Below are positions 5,872 to 11,783 of a stretch of 11,783 nt of DNA, piece after piece. Source of the stretch: JBAXLO01 sp037134755. Lineage in GTDB: Bacteria > Bacteroidota > Bacteroidia > Bacteroidales > JACABE01. A model generated the notes under the pieces. That model was not told the origin of the DNA. It ran no database searches and saw nothing but the letters and a program-made list of their open reading frames with translations. How positions within the stretch are numbered: the first letter of the stretch is position 1; each line of letters opens with the position of its first letter. The stretch covers positions 1-11,783 of the forward strand of contig JBAXLO010000147.1 in assembly GCA_037134755.1 (NCBI GenBank), in the 5' to 3' direction. The translations under genes and the position numbers were made by a program.

Positions 5872-8187
5872 ATGAAACATTGTTTATTAACCATATCATT
5901 TCTGTTGTTACTTGCCTCAATGGCAAGTGCTCAGGTTTTAGATAGTAGTAGTAAAGTATTGCCAATTTACAAAGGAGAAAAGATAGCAAGTCTTGATAAA
6001 TTTACTGGTTGGTGCATGCAAAACGATGGTGAATGGGTAAGTGGCACAAATAAAATACCAAATGACCGAACAGTTATTAGTCCTAAATCAGATGAATTTA
6101 AAATAGGTAAAGATAACATTTCATTAATGGAAATGTATTTGCTTACTTATGATAAGAAAGAATATGTATTATTAGCTATCTATTCTGATGATGGATATTA
6201 TGAACTGCCGGTGCTTAAATCAAATTGGAAAACAAAGAAAATTATTTCTTTTTATGTATTTGATAAAAGAAAATTATATAAACTACTTGCTGATACCACT
6301 TCTAAAAAACCTTACTCTGTTAATTTGAATGTCTGGTGTAGTGGTGTAATTGACAATGTTAACAGACACACTAATCTTAAAAATATAGCTTCAGAAGCTA
6401 TCATAAAAACTAAATCAAATATTATATCTAATTCATCAAATCTTATATTCTCTTTGTATCCAAATACAAAAGACGAAAAGGATAAAATGTATTTTAAGAT
6501 AACAAAGACCTATACCAAGAAGTCAATCTATGATTATTATCTTTTACCCGAAAATCAGGAGAAATTGTTTAGCCGCTTCTATTATGAAGCAGACAGAGAC
6601 GATTTTGATAACTTTATTAATACTATTATTTCTCAAGGCGATAATACTAACAAAACGTTTGGTTCTTCATCTGAAGACATAGCAAAACCATGGGAGCAAG
6701 ATACTGCTGAGCTTCGTTTTAATATTTATAAAGAGAAACCTTTATTTGAAGAAAATAATCAAAAGGATGAAATAAAACAAGACACTATTGATTTCTATAA
6801 TTCTAAAGACAAAACAGAATCTAACTATGCTAAAACTGTAGGAGCTACTTCTTTTAATAGTAAGAAAGATTATGGTAAGAAACATAAGATAACACATACC
6901 ACTACTGCCAAAGATATTAAATCAAAGGATGCTATATATAGAACTATCAATACTACAACAAGTAGTGAAGATGATACTTTAGCTATTCAAAAGAATAACA
7001 AAGAAACTATTTTATCAAACCCTATTAAAAAAGGATATTCTGTTGATGAACATGAAAATATTATCCTTTGCGATTCAATTAAAACACTCATCTCTCAAGA
7101 GAAAAAACTATTGGCTGAATTAAAGCAAACATCTGAAAAGCTATCTCAGCAGATGAATAAACCAACAATAATAGTTAAAGATACTGTATATATTACTAAA
7201 CAAATAACTAATAATAATACCGTAAATCAACCTTTGCCTATTGTTAAGGAAAATGCAAATATAGTTTCAAATAATAATAATCCATATGTTAATACGGATT
7301 CTATTGAAGCTGCTAAAATTAGAGAGAGGTTATTAGGCAATACACATAAGATACAGAATACGGAAACACAAAGTATAACATCTAATAAAAAGCATATTCA
7401 AATAATGCTTGAACCCAATAATCCAATTGATACTAATAAAACTGAGCAACAAAATCTAACAAAATCTAATCTTTCTGAGAATAATAGCTATGCTTATCCT
7501 GACCCATACAAAGAAGTTAAGCAGAATGAAAAAGTAAACTCTTATTCAAATGAAATGGGAGCACAAAAGGTTAAAAACTTTACTAAGAATCAAGAAAAAA
7601 GAAAAGAAGTAAAGCTAATGACTAATTATAATGTAGATGAAATCAGAGATACTGTTTTGCCTTATTATAATAATGTTAATTACAATACTAATTATAATAC
7701 TAATAAGTCATCTTACATAAGTAGCGTACTAACGGATCCTTTAAGCAATAAAAAGAAAATAAATCTTTTGATTGCGATGTCGGAAATTAATACAGGATTT
7801 AATTTAAATAATGATTTTTCAGAAGAAGGAACAGCGGTTTCACAAGGAAAAATTGCCTTAGATACTGTTGCCGGTAAAGTGTTTTATAGTATTCAGATAG
7901 GTTGTTCCTCTAATATGACATCTGAATTAAAATATCGTAATGTATACAATATAACTGAACGTATGTTCTTATTTACTTATGGCATACAATATAAATATTG
8001 TGTGGGTGTATTTAAGAAGTACAAAGATGCAGCTGCACATCTACGAAAAGTATTAGCCGAAACAAAGCTCCCCGGAGCATATATAGTAAGTTTCGTTAAC
8101 GGGAAATTAGTACCTATTACTGTTGCTAAGACTAAATCATTCGAGACACGAGTTCCTTTTACACAAGTAACATCAACAAAAAAATAA
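5872..8187 (+). CDS. Large exported protein with C-terminal SPOR-like domain
   Basis: A 771-residue protein. Residues 1-20 form a signal peptide with an ASMASA cleavage site before Gln21. An N-terminal region (about 21-270) appears folded, with many Tyr, Trp and Phe. Residues about 270-640 are low-complexity, rich in Asn, Lys, Thr and Ser, and probably disordered; within them about 400-430 look like a short coiled coil (SIKTLISQEKKLLAELKQ and following). The C-terminus (about 669-750) has a SPOR-like pattern: FYSIQIGCSS, then YCVGVFKKYKDAAAHLRKVL and GAYIVSFVNGKLVPI. SPOR domains bind denuded peptidoglycan at division sites, so a cell-wall-linked periplasmic role is likely but unproven. The start at 5872 is chosen because the promoter box lies just upstream. 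It stands alone, between mtnP and a terminator. Confidence 0.75.
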   Translation: MKHCLLTISFLLLLASMASAQVLDSSSKVLPIYKGEKIASLDKFTGWCMQNDGEWVSGTNKIPNDRTVISPKSDEFKIGKDNISLMEMYLLTYDKKEYVLLAIYSDDGYYELPVLKSNWKTKKIISFYVFDKRKLYKLLADTTSKKPYSVNLNVWCSGVIDNVNRHTNLKNIASEAIIKTKSNIISNSSNLIFSLYPNTKDEKDKMYFKITKTYTKKSIYDYYLLPENQEKLFSRFYYEADRDDFDNFINTIISQGDNTNKTFGSSSEDIAKPWEQDTAELRFNIYKEKPLFEENNQKDEIKQDTIDFYNSKDKTESNYAKTVGATSFNSKKDYGKKHKITHTTTAKDIKSKDAIYRTINTTTSSEDDTLAIQKNNKETILSNPIKKGYSVDEHENIILCDSIKTLISQEKKLLAELKQTSEKLSQQMNKPTIIVKDTVYITKQITNNNTVNQPLPIVKENANIVSNNNNPYVNTDSIEAAKIRERLLGNTHKIQNTETQSITSNKKHIQIMLEPNNPIDTNKTEQQNLTKSNLSENNSYAYPDPYKEVKQNEKVNSYSNEMGAQKVKNFTKNQEKRKEVKLMTNYNVDEIRDTVLPYYNNVNYNTNYNTNKSSYISSVLTDPLSNKKKINLLIAMSEINTGFNLNNDFSEEGTAVSQGKIALDTVAGKVFYSIQIGCSSNMTSELKYRNVYNITERMFLFTYGIQYKYCVGVFKKYKDAAAHLRKVLAETKLPGAYIVSFVNGKLVPITVAKTKSFETRVPFTQVTSTKK

Positions 8188-8216
8188 AAGCCTCCAATAT
8201 TTAAATTGAAGGCTTT
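8187..8216. terminator. Bidirectional hairpin terminator between converging genes
   Basis: AAAGCCT (8187-8193) pairs with AGGCTTT (8210-8216). After one mismatch, CAAT (8195-8198) pairs with ATTG (8205-8208), leaving a loop of 6. The stem starts at the last base of the SPOR-like gene's stop codon. T-rich sequence follows on the plus strand, and on the minus strand the A-rich flank reads as a T run, so it can serve both the plus-strand gene and glyS, which ends at 8250. Confidence 0.8.
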
Positions 8217-8249
8217 CTTCTTATAAATTTAGGTATATCGCTTCGTCTT

Positions 8250-9773
8250 TTAGATTTTCTTTATACGTTGATTAACGATACTTGCAATTTTATCGATACT
8301 AATCCTATCTTGCTTCATCGTATCACGTTCGCGGATTGTAACGGTGTTATCTTCTAAAGTCTGAGTATCTATAGTAATACAATAAGGAGTTCCAATTGCA
8401 TCCTGACGACGATAACGGCGACCGATAGAATCTTTTTCCTCGTAACTGCACATAAAATCAAGTTTGATTACATCCATGATTTCGCGAGCCTTTTCAGGCA
8501 TACCATCTTTTGCTACAAGCGGAAGCACTGCAACTTTAATTGGAGCAAGTACAGGTGGAATGCATAATACAACTCTTTCGGAACCATCTTCGAGTTTTTC
8601 TTCTTTAAAAGAATGACTTAAAACAGCAAGGAAAGTACGGTCTAAACCTATAGAAGTTTCTATTACATAAGGAACATAACTTTCGTTTAATTCAGGATCG
8701 AAATATTGAAGTTTCTTACCCGAAAACTTTTGATGAGCATTTAAATCAAAGTCTGTTCTTGAGTGAATACCTTCCAATTCTTTGAAACCAAATGGAAATT
8801 CAAACTCAATATCAGTAGCTGCATTAGCATAATGAGCAAGCTTTTCGTGATCGTGGAAATGATATTTGCTTTGAGGTATCCCTAAAGAAAGATGCCAGTT
8901 GATACGTTCTTTTTTCCAGTATTCAAACCATTTAAGTTCTTCTCCCGGACGAACAAAGAATTGCATTTCCATTTGCTCAAATTCACGCATACGGAATATA
9001 AACTGACGGGCTACTATCTCGTTTCTAAATGCTTTACCTATCTGTGCTATCCCGAAAGGAATCTTCATTCTTCCTGATTTCTGAACGTTTAGGAAGTTAA
9101 CAAAGATACCTTGTGCTGTTTCCGGACGAAGGAATATCTGATTAGAATCTTCGCTAAGCGACCCCATTTGTGTGGAGAACATAAGATTGAACTGACGTAC
9201 ATCTGTCCAGTTACGTGTGCCTGAAATAGGGCATACAATCCCCAACTCTTCTATTAAAGTTTTTACATCAGCAAGGTCTTCTTTTTCTAAAGCCGAATAA
9301 AATCTTTTGTTTATAGCTTCTATCTTAGCTATATATTCAACTACGCGTGGATTAGTTGCTTTGTATTGTTCTTCGTCAAAAGCATCACCAAATCTCTTTG
9401 CAGCTTTTTCCACTTCCTTATTGATTTTATCCTGAATTTTAGCTACATGTTCTTCAACTAAAACATCAGCACGATAGCGCTTTTTCGAATCTTTGTTATC
9501 AATCAAAGGATCATTAAAAGCATCAACATGACCGGATGCTTTCCAGATTGTTGGATGCATAAATATTGCGGAATCAATACCCATGATGTTTTCATGATAT
9601 TGCACCATCGACTTCCACCAATATGCTTTAATGTTATTTTTTAGTTCAACACCATTCTGACCATAGTCATAAACAGCTGCCATACCGTCATATATTTCGC
9701 TTGACGGAAATATAAACCCATACTCTTTAGCGTGGGATATTATTTTTTTGAATACTTCTTCGTTATTTGCCAT
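8250..9773 (-). CDS. glyS: Glycyl-tRNA synthetase, dimeric class II type
   Basis: A 507-residue single-chain glycyl-tRNA synthetase (the alpha2 type, not the separate alpha/beta-chain type), which charges tRNA-Gly with glycine. Motifs: KEYGFIFPSSEIYDG near the N-terminus, LRPETAQGIFVNF (215-227), class II motif 2 around FRNE and FRMREFEQMEMQFF (249-273), and motif 3 with ETSIGLDRTFLA (372-382). The anticodon-binding domain follows (about 405-507), including GRRYRRQDAIGTPYCITID. The length is as expected and no key element is missing. The ATG at 9773 gives the expected N-terminus. A TACTTTTG promoter box ends only 4 bases upstream, so the message may have almost no leader. It converges on the SPOR-like gene through a shared terminator. 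Confidence 0.97.
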   Translation of the reverse strand: MANNEEVFKKIISHAKEYGFIFPSSEIYDGMAAVYDYGQNGVELKNNIKAYWWKSMVQYHENIMGIDSAIFMHPTIWKASGHVDAFNDPLIDNKDSKKRYRADVLVEEHVAKIQDKINKEVEKAAKRFGDAFDEEQYKATNPRVVEYIAKIEAINKRFYSALEKEDLADVKTLIEELGIVCPISGTRNWTDVRQFNLMFSTQMGSLSEDSNQIFLRPETAQGIFVNFLNVQKSGRMKIPFGIAQIGKAFRNEIVARQFIFRMREFEQMEMQFFVRPGEELKWFEYWKKERINWHLSLGIPQSKYHFHDHEKLAHYANAATDIEFEFPFGFKELEGIHSRTDFDLNAHQKFSGKKLQYFDPELNESYVPYVIETSIGLDRTFLAVLSHSFKEEKLEDGSERVVLCIPPVLAPIKVAVLPLVAKDGMPEKAREIMDVIKLDFMCSYEEKDSIGRRYRRQDAIGTPYCITIDTQTLEDNTVTIRERDTMKQDRISIDKIASIVNQRIKKI

Positions 9774-9777
9774 GCTG

Positions 9778-9785
9778 CAAAAGTA
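9778..9785 (-). promoter_or_regulatory. glyS: -7 promoter element TACTTTTG adjoining the glyS start
   Basis: On the minus strand TACTTTTG matches TAnnTTTG and is separated from the ATG by only CAGC. With the usual transcription start a few bases past this box, the mRNA would begin at or within a base or two of the start codon. The -33 region has only a weak TTTC. Confidence 0.5.
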
Positions 9786-9827
9786 ATCAAAATATTTTAA
9801 ACTGAAATTATAGTTTTTAAAAGAGTC

Positions 9828-9848
9828 ATTAGTAATTCGTAATTCGTA
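9828..9848. repeat. Heptamer repeat, ATTCGTA variant
   Basis: ATTAGTA (9828-9834), ATTCGTA (9835-9841) and ATTCGTA (9842-9848) are tandem heptamers of the same period and register as the ATTATGA/TCATAAT arrays elsewhere, here upstream of glyS. Confidence 0.65.
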
Positions 9849-9858
9849 ATTGATTCCC

Positions 9859-9925
9859 GATTTCCGGCTTAGCGGTTTTTTCTATACTTATCTGCTAAGC
9901 GGACTAGAACCGCTAAGCAGAAATC
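9859..9925. repeat. REP-like palindrome with three CCGCTAAGC motifs
   Basis: GATTTC (9859-9864) pairs with GAAATC (9920-9925), and GCTTAGCGGTT (9867-9877) pairs perfectly with AACCGCTAAGC (9908-9918), giving 17 bp with a small internal loop. The apical loop holds a further copy, TCTGCTAAGCGG (9891-9902), that can pair with CCGCTAAGCAGA (9910-9921) with one A-A mismatch. Two exclusive folds are therefore possible. It is much richer in GC than its surroundings and looks like a dispersed palindromic unit. Confidence 0.6.
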
Positions 9926-9928
9926 AAA

Positions 9929-9958
9929 AAGCTCCCACCAAATTAATGATGAGAGCTT
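9929..9958 (-). terminator. Hairpin terminator for the 335-residue gene
   Basis: AAGCTC (9929-9934) pairs with GAGCTT (9953-9958). On the minus strand the stem is followed directly by a T run (GAGCTTTTTG), 36 bases past the stop codon. On the plus strand the following T content is lower, so the minus direction is favoured. Confidence 0.6.
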
Positions 9959-9963
9959 CTTAC

Positions 9964-9995
9964 AACTTTAAGTACTTCAAGTGCTTCTTAAAGTT
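9964..9995 (-). repeat. Inverted repeat overlapping the stop codon
   Basis: AACTTTAAG (9964-9972) and CTTAAAGTT (9987-9995) form a perfect 9-bp stem that reaches into the TAA stop of the minus-strand gene. A T run does not follow directly, so it may help stabilise the 3' end rather than terminate by itself. Confidence 0.45.
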
Positions 9996-11001
9996 ACCTT
10001 GTCTTATTAATATTAATTATAATAGTACCGTTTAAGGCAGGATTTACAAATGCTGCATTGATCATTTTAGCATTTCCAATTCTTATTTTCTTATTTACTA
10101 TTTTTAATTTGCTATTTGGTGGCACTGTTATTGAATATTCGGCTACTGAAGTAGGTGTAACTTCTGAGAAGAAGATTTTTACAGCACTATTATTAGGATT
10201 ACCAACCATTATTGAACCACCTATAGGGAATATCTTTTCAAAATTACTGGCTATCGTACCTGCAATAATATTCAGTGCAATCTGATTGGGTTTCAGTTTT
10301 GTTTTATCTGTTTGATTTGGTTTAAGTAATTTAGCATTAAAACTATTTATCACTCCTCTTAAATCATTAAAGTTGATAGATATTAAATCCCCAAAATCCT
10401 GACGCATTACGCCATAAGCTTCATGTACTATTTCATCAACTAAGCTACGATCTTCTCTAACTGTTCCTTTTTCTGTTCCTTTAGTTTTTGCTTTTAATTT
10501 TAAGTCTTCAACCCATAAAGTTGCTTCAGCCATTGCTAGGGCTATTATAGGCTTAGTAGCCATTAATTTCAGCCAGCTATCCAAAAAGATTAGTTGATCT
10601 CCCTGACTCCCTTTTCTGAAAGCAGTTTTATTATTAAAATATAATAATTCAACTATAGTTTCATCATCATCAGTAGCAGTTCGGATTTTACGTTCCATCT
10701 TTTTCAAAAAAGGAGACAAGGTGCTAAATTTAGCATCATATGCATTTACATCTTCAGTTACCAAGTCGATATCTCTGTTTCTGTTGGTTAGATAATCTAA
10801 ATATTTATCAGAAACAATACCGTCACGATCTATCATTATTTGTATTTTGGGTGTTATTATCCCACTACTTATTCTAATAACGTGATCATTAAGCATAGCC
10901 ATTGTTCTGTCAATTGGTTTGCCTTTAATCTTACTAAATTCAGAAGACAGATGAAGAAATTCTGCTGTTTCCGATTTGTTCAATTCATAAAAAATTATCA
11001 T
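9994..11001 (-). CDS. Hypothetical 335-residue protein, unrecognised
   Basis: I do not recognise this family. The 335-residue product has no signal peptide or membrane segment. The N-terminal part (about 1-240) is rich in Lys, Glu, Asp and Leu and looks mainly helical, with a hydrophobic stretch at about 150-165 (TKPIIALAMAEATLWVEDL) and a basic, Thr/Lys-rich linker at about 168-182. From about 254 the composition changes to short beta-like segments (SIMVGNPNNSAVKIFFSEV, then YSITVPPNSKLKIVNKKIRI), suggesting a small beta-sandwich at the C-terminus. The single-copy ATG at 11001 is the only good start. A weak -7-like TACTTTTA lies at plus 11060-11067. Two hairpins follow the stop. The coding frame is long and uninterrupted, so the gene is probably real. 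Its function is unknown. Confidence 0.7.
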   Translation of the reverse strand: MIIFYELNKSETAEFLHLSSEFSKIKGKPIDRTMAMLNDHVIRISSGIITPKIQIMIDRDGIVSDKYLDYLTNRNRDIDLVTEDVNAYDAKFSTLSPFLKKMERKIRTATDDDETIVELLYFNNKTAFRKGSQGDQLIFLDSWLKLMATKPIIALAMAEATLWVEDLKLKAKTKGTEKGTVREDRSLVDEIVHEAYGVMRQDFGDLISINFNDLRGVINSFNAKLLKPNQTDKTKLKPNQIALNIIAGTIASNFEKIFPIGGSIMVGNPNNSAVKIFFSEVTPTSVAEYSITVPPNSKLKIVNKKIRIGNAKMINAAFVNPALNGTIIININKTR

Positions 11002-11360
11002 ATTGTAATTATTTTGTCGATATTAATAAAAAGAAATTTTTCCGGTTTTGCCGAAAAATAAAAGTATAATTAAGAATAAACAGCTATGTAATTTATGATA
11101 TCCTATGAACGATATGCCTGAATAACCTTAAAATGAAGAATTTTTCAAAAGAAATTGTTGTTTTCATTTTTCTTGCTCTTATCTGATAATTATTTGTACA
11201 GATAATAGACCCCAAAATTACTAATTAAAACGATATAAATTAAGATATCTTAATATTTATTCACATTTTTTGAATTATTAACATTTGGATTAAAACTACA
11301 CAACATTTGTACACCAAATTAATTTGCGCAGCAACTCAAATTTTCAGGATGGCATAAAAA
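11002..11360. other. Gene-free region with small palindromes
   Basis: No reading frame here looks like a gene. Visible structures are TTATCTG (11179-11185) with CAGATAA (11199-11205), and a perfect 16-bp palindrome ATTAAGATATCTTAAT (11239-11254), which could be an operator. A 17-codon frame at 11133-11186 begins MKNFSKE and then runs hydrophobic (IVVFIFLALI) before a TGA, like a signal-peptide start cut short. It may be a remnant of a lost gene or chance. Confidence 0.4.
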
Positions 11361-11580
11361 CTTTTTGGGGACATACTCGTTAAAAAAGTATAGCCCCAAA
11401 TCCTTTTGGGGAGGTTCTCGTTAAAAAAGTATAGCCCCAAAACCTTTTGGGGACATACTCGTTAAAAAAGTTTAGCCCCAAAACCTTTTGGGGACGTTCT
11501 CGTTAGAAAAGTATAGCCCCAAAACCTTTTGGGGAGGTTCTCATATTTTTGGGAAGCCCAAAAAACGTTTTGGGGACGTT
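11361..11580. repeat. 41-bp tandem repeat array, about 5.5 units
   Basis: Units begin at 11361 (42 bp, one extra T), 11403, 11444, 11485, 11526 and 11567 (partial). The spacing is exactly 41 bp from the second unit on. A unit reads CTTTTGGGGA, a variable 5-6 bases, TCGTTAAAAAAG, TATAG, CCCCAAAAC. The variable bases are ACATAC in units 1 and 3 and A(G/C)GTTC in units 2, 4, 5 and 6. Three junctions carry a perfect CCCCAAAA-CC-TTTTGGGG inverted repeat. Because 41 is not a multiple of 3 and each unit contains a TAA, it cannot encode a repeat protein. The fifth unit diverges and contains a compact hairpin TTTTTGGG-AAG-CCCAAAAA (11546-11564). Confidence 0.9.
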
Positions 11581-11629
11581 CCAAAAATAAATGTACTCCT
11601 CCAAAATATTTTTAATGACTATTTATATT

Positions 11630-11710
11630 ATGAGTAGGATGCTTTTTCTTTTTTCTTACACTTATATATTATGTATGCCGTGTATATGCAATCTTATTGC
11701 ATTCGAGTAA
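11630..11710 (+). CDS. Possible 26-residue hydrophobic peptide
   Basis: A short frame begins MSRMLFLFSYTYILCMPC and ends at a TAA at 11708-11710. It is hydrophobic with three Cys and no match that I know. The hairpin ATGCAAT-CTT-ATTGCAT (11686-11702) lies within its end and is followed within 10 bases by a run of six T, so the segment may instead be a terminator. Evidence for translation is weak. Confidence 0.15.
   Translation: MSRMLFLFSYTYILCMPCICNLIAFE
11686..11702 (+). terminator. Possible hairpin terminator
   Basis: ATGCAAT (11686-11692) and ATTGCAT (11696-11702) form a 7-bp stem with a 3-base loop. TTTTTT occurs 9 bases later. It may insulate the promoter at 11752 from upstream transcription. 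Confidence 0.3.
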
Positions 11711-11751
11711 TTTTTTATTAATGAAACCAAAAAAAATAATGTTAAAATAAA

Positions 11752-11781
11752 TTGAGATACTATATATATGTTGTATCTTTG
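11752..11781 (+). promoter_or_regulatory. Strong Bacteroidota promoter reading off the right edge
   Basis: TTG (11752-11754), a 19-base spacer and TATCTTTG (11774-11781) match the phylum's -33/-7 pattern almost ideally. The box is 2 bases from the window end, so the transcript and its gene lie outside. Confidence 0.7.
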
Positions 11782-11783
11782 TA

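Noticed and set aside
10058..10285. Plus-strand membrane-like frame
   Set aside because: It is antisense to the 335-residue gene; the hydrophobic look comes from the complementary strand.
11037..11058. CGG/CCG hairpin with T and A flanks upstream of the 335-residue gene
   Set aside because: The stem is short and bulged, with no clear role in either direction.
11361..11580. CRISPR array
   Set aside because: Units abut with no unique spacers. The differences between units are small and within the repeat itself, and no cas gene is present.
11361..11580. TTTTGGGG as telomere-type repeat or integron attC sites
   Set aside because: TTTTGGGG resembles ciliate telomere repeats, but here it is one arm of an inverted repeat within a 41-bp unit. 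GTTAAAA lacks the paired RYYYAAC/GTTRRRY arrangement of attC, and no integrase is visible.

Overview
The window is AT-rich and looks like a member of the Bacteroidota. Four things point there: several intergenic TAnnTTTG (-7) promoter motifs, no regular Shine-Dalgarno sequences, a DUF3109 protein and a SPOR-like protein of the sort found in that phylum, and intergenic arrays of the heptamer ATTATGA/ATTCGTA. I did not see tRNA or rRNA genes, a CRISPR array, or a transposase or integrase.

Layout. Positions 1-228 hold a minus-strand promoter whose gene lies off the left edge, and the plus-strand promoter of the first gene pair. Positions 229-1432 encode a lipoprotein and a small outer-membrane beta-barrel-like protein that overlap by 56 bases. 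Positions 1613-5786 are a plus-strand run: YicC endoribonuclease, an exported M28 zinc peptidase, a small S23-type four-helix-bundle protein set among heptamer repeats, a cysteine-rich DUF3109 protein, and methylthioadenosine phosphorylase (mtnP). Positions 5872-8187 hold a large exported, Asn/Lys/Thr-rich protein with a C-terminal SPOR-like domain. A bidirectional hairpin terminator separates it from two minus-strand genes, glycyl-tRNA synthetase (9773 to 8250) and an unrecognised 335-residue protein (11001 to 9994). Positions 11002-11783 contain no convincing gene. They hold several palindromes, a 41-bp tandem array of about 5.5 units, and a strong promoter reading off the right edge.

The genes do not form one pathway. 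YicC, MtnP and GlyRS are housekeeping (RNA turnover, methylthioadenosine salvage, translation). The lipoprotein, barrel protein, M28 peptidase and SPOR-like protein are envelope proteins.

The most unusual content is non-coding. (1) The four-helix-bundle gene lies in a 537-bp unit (3890-4426) whose ends are perfect 29-bp inverted repeats made of the heptamer, with an internal third array that turns the last 157 bp into a long imperfect palindrome. The heptamer supplies the stop codon of the gene before it and the start codon of the gene itself. (2) The 41-bp array (11361-11580) has a perfect CCCCAAAA/TTTTGGGG inverted repeat at most unit junctions. Calling these a mobile element or a functional locus is inference. 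The repeat structures themselves can be read directly.
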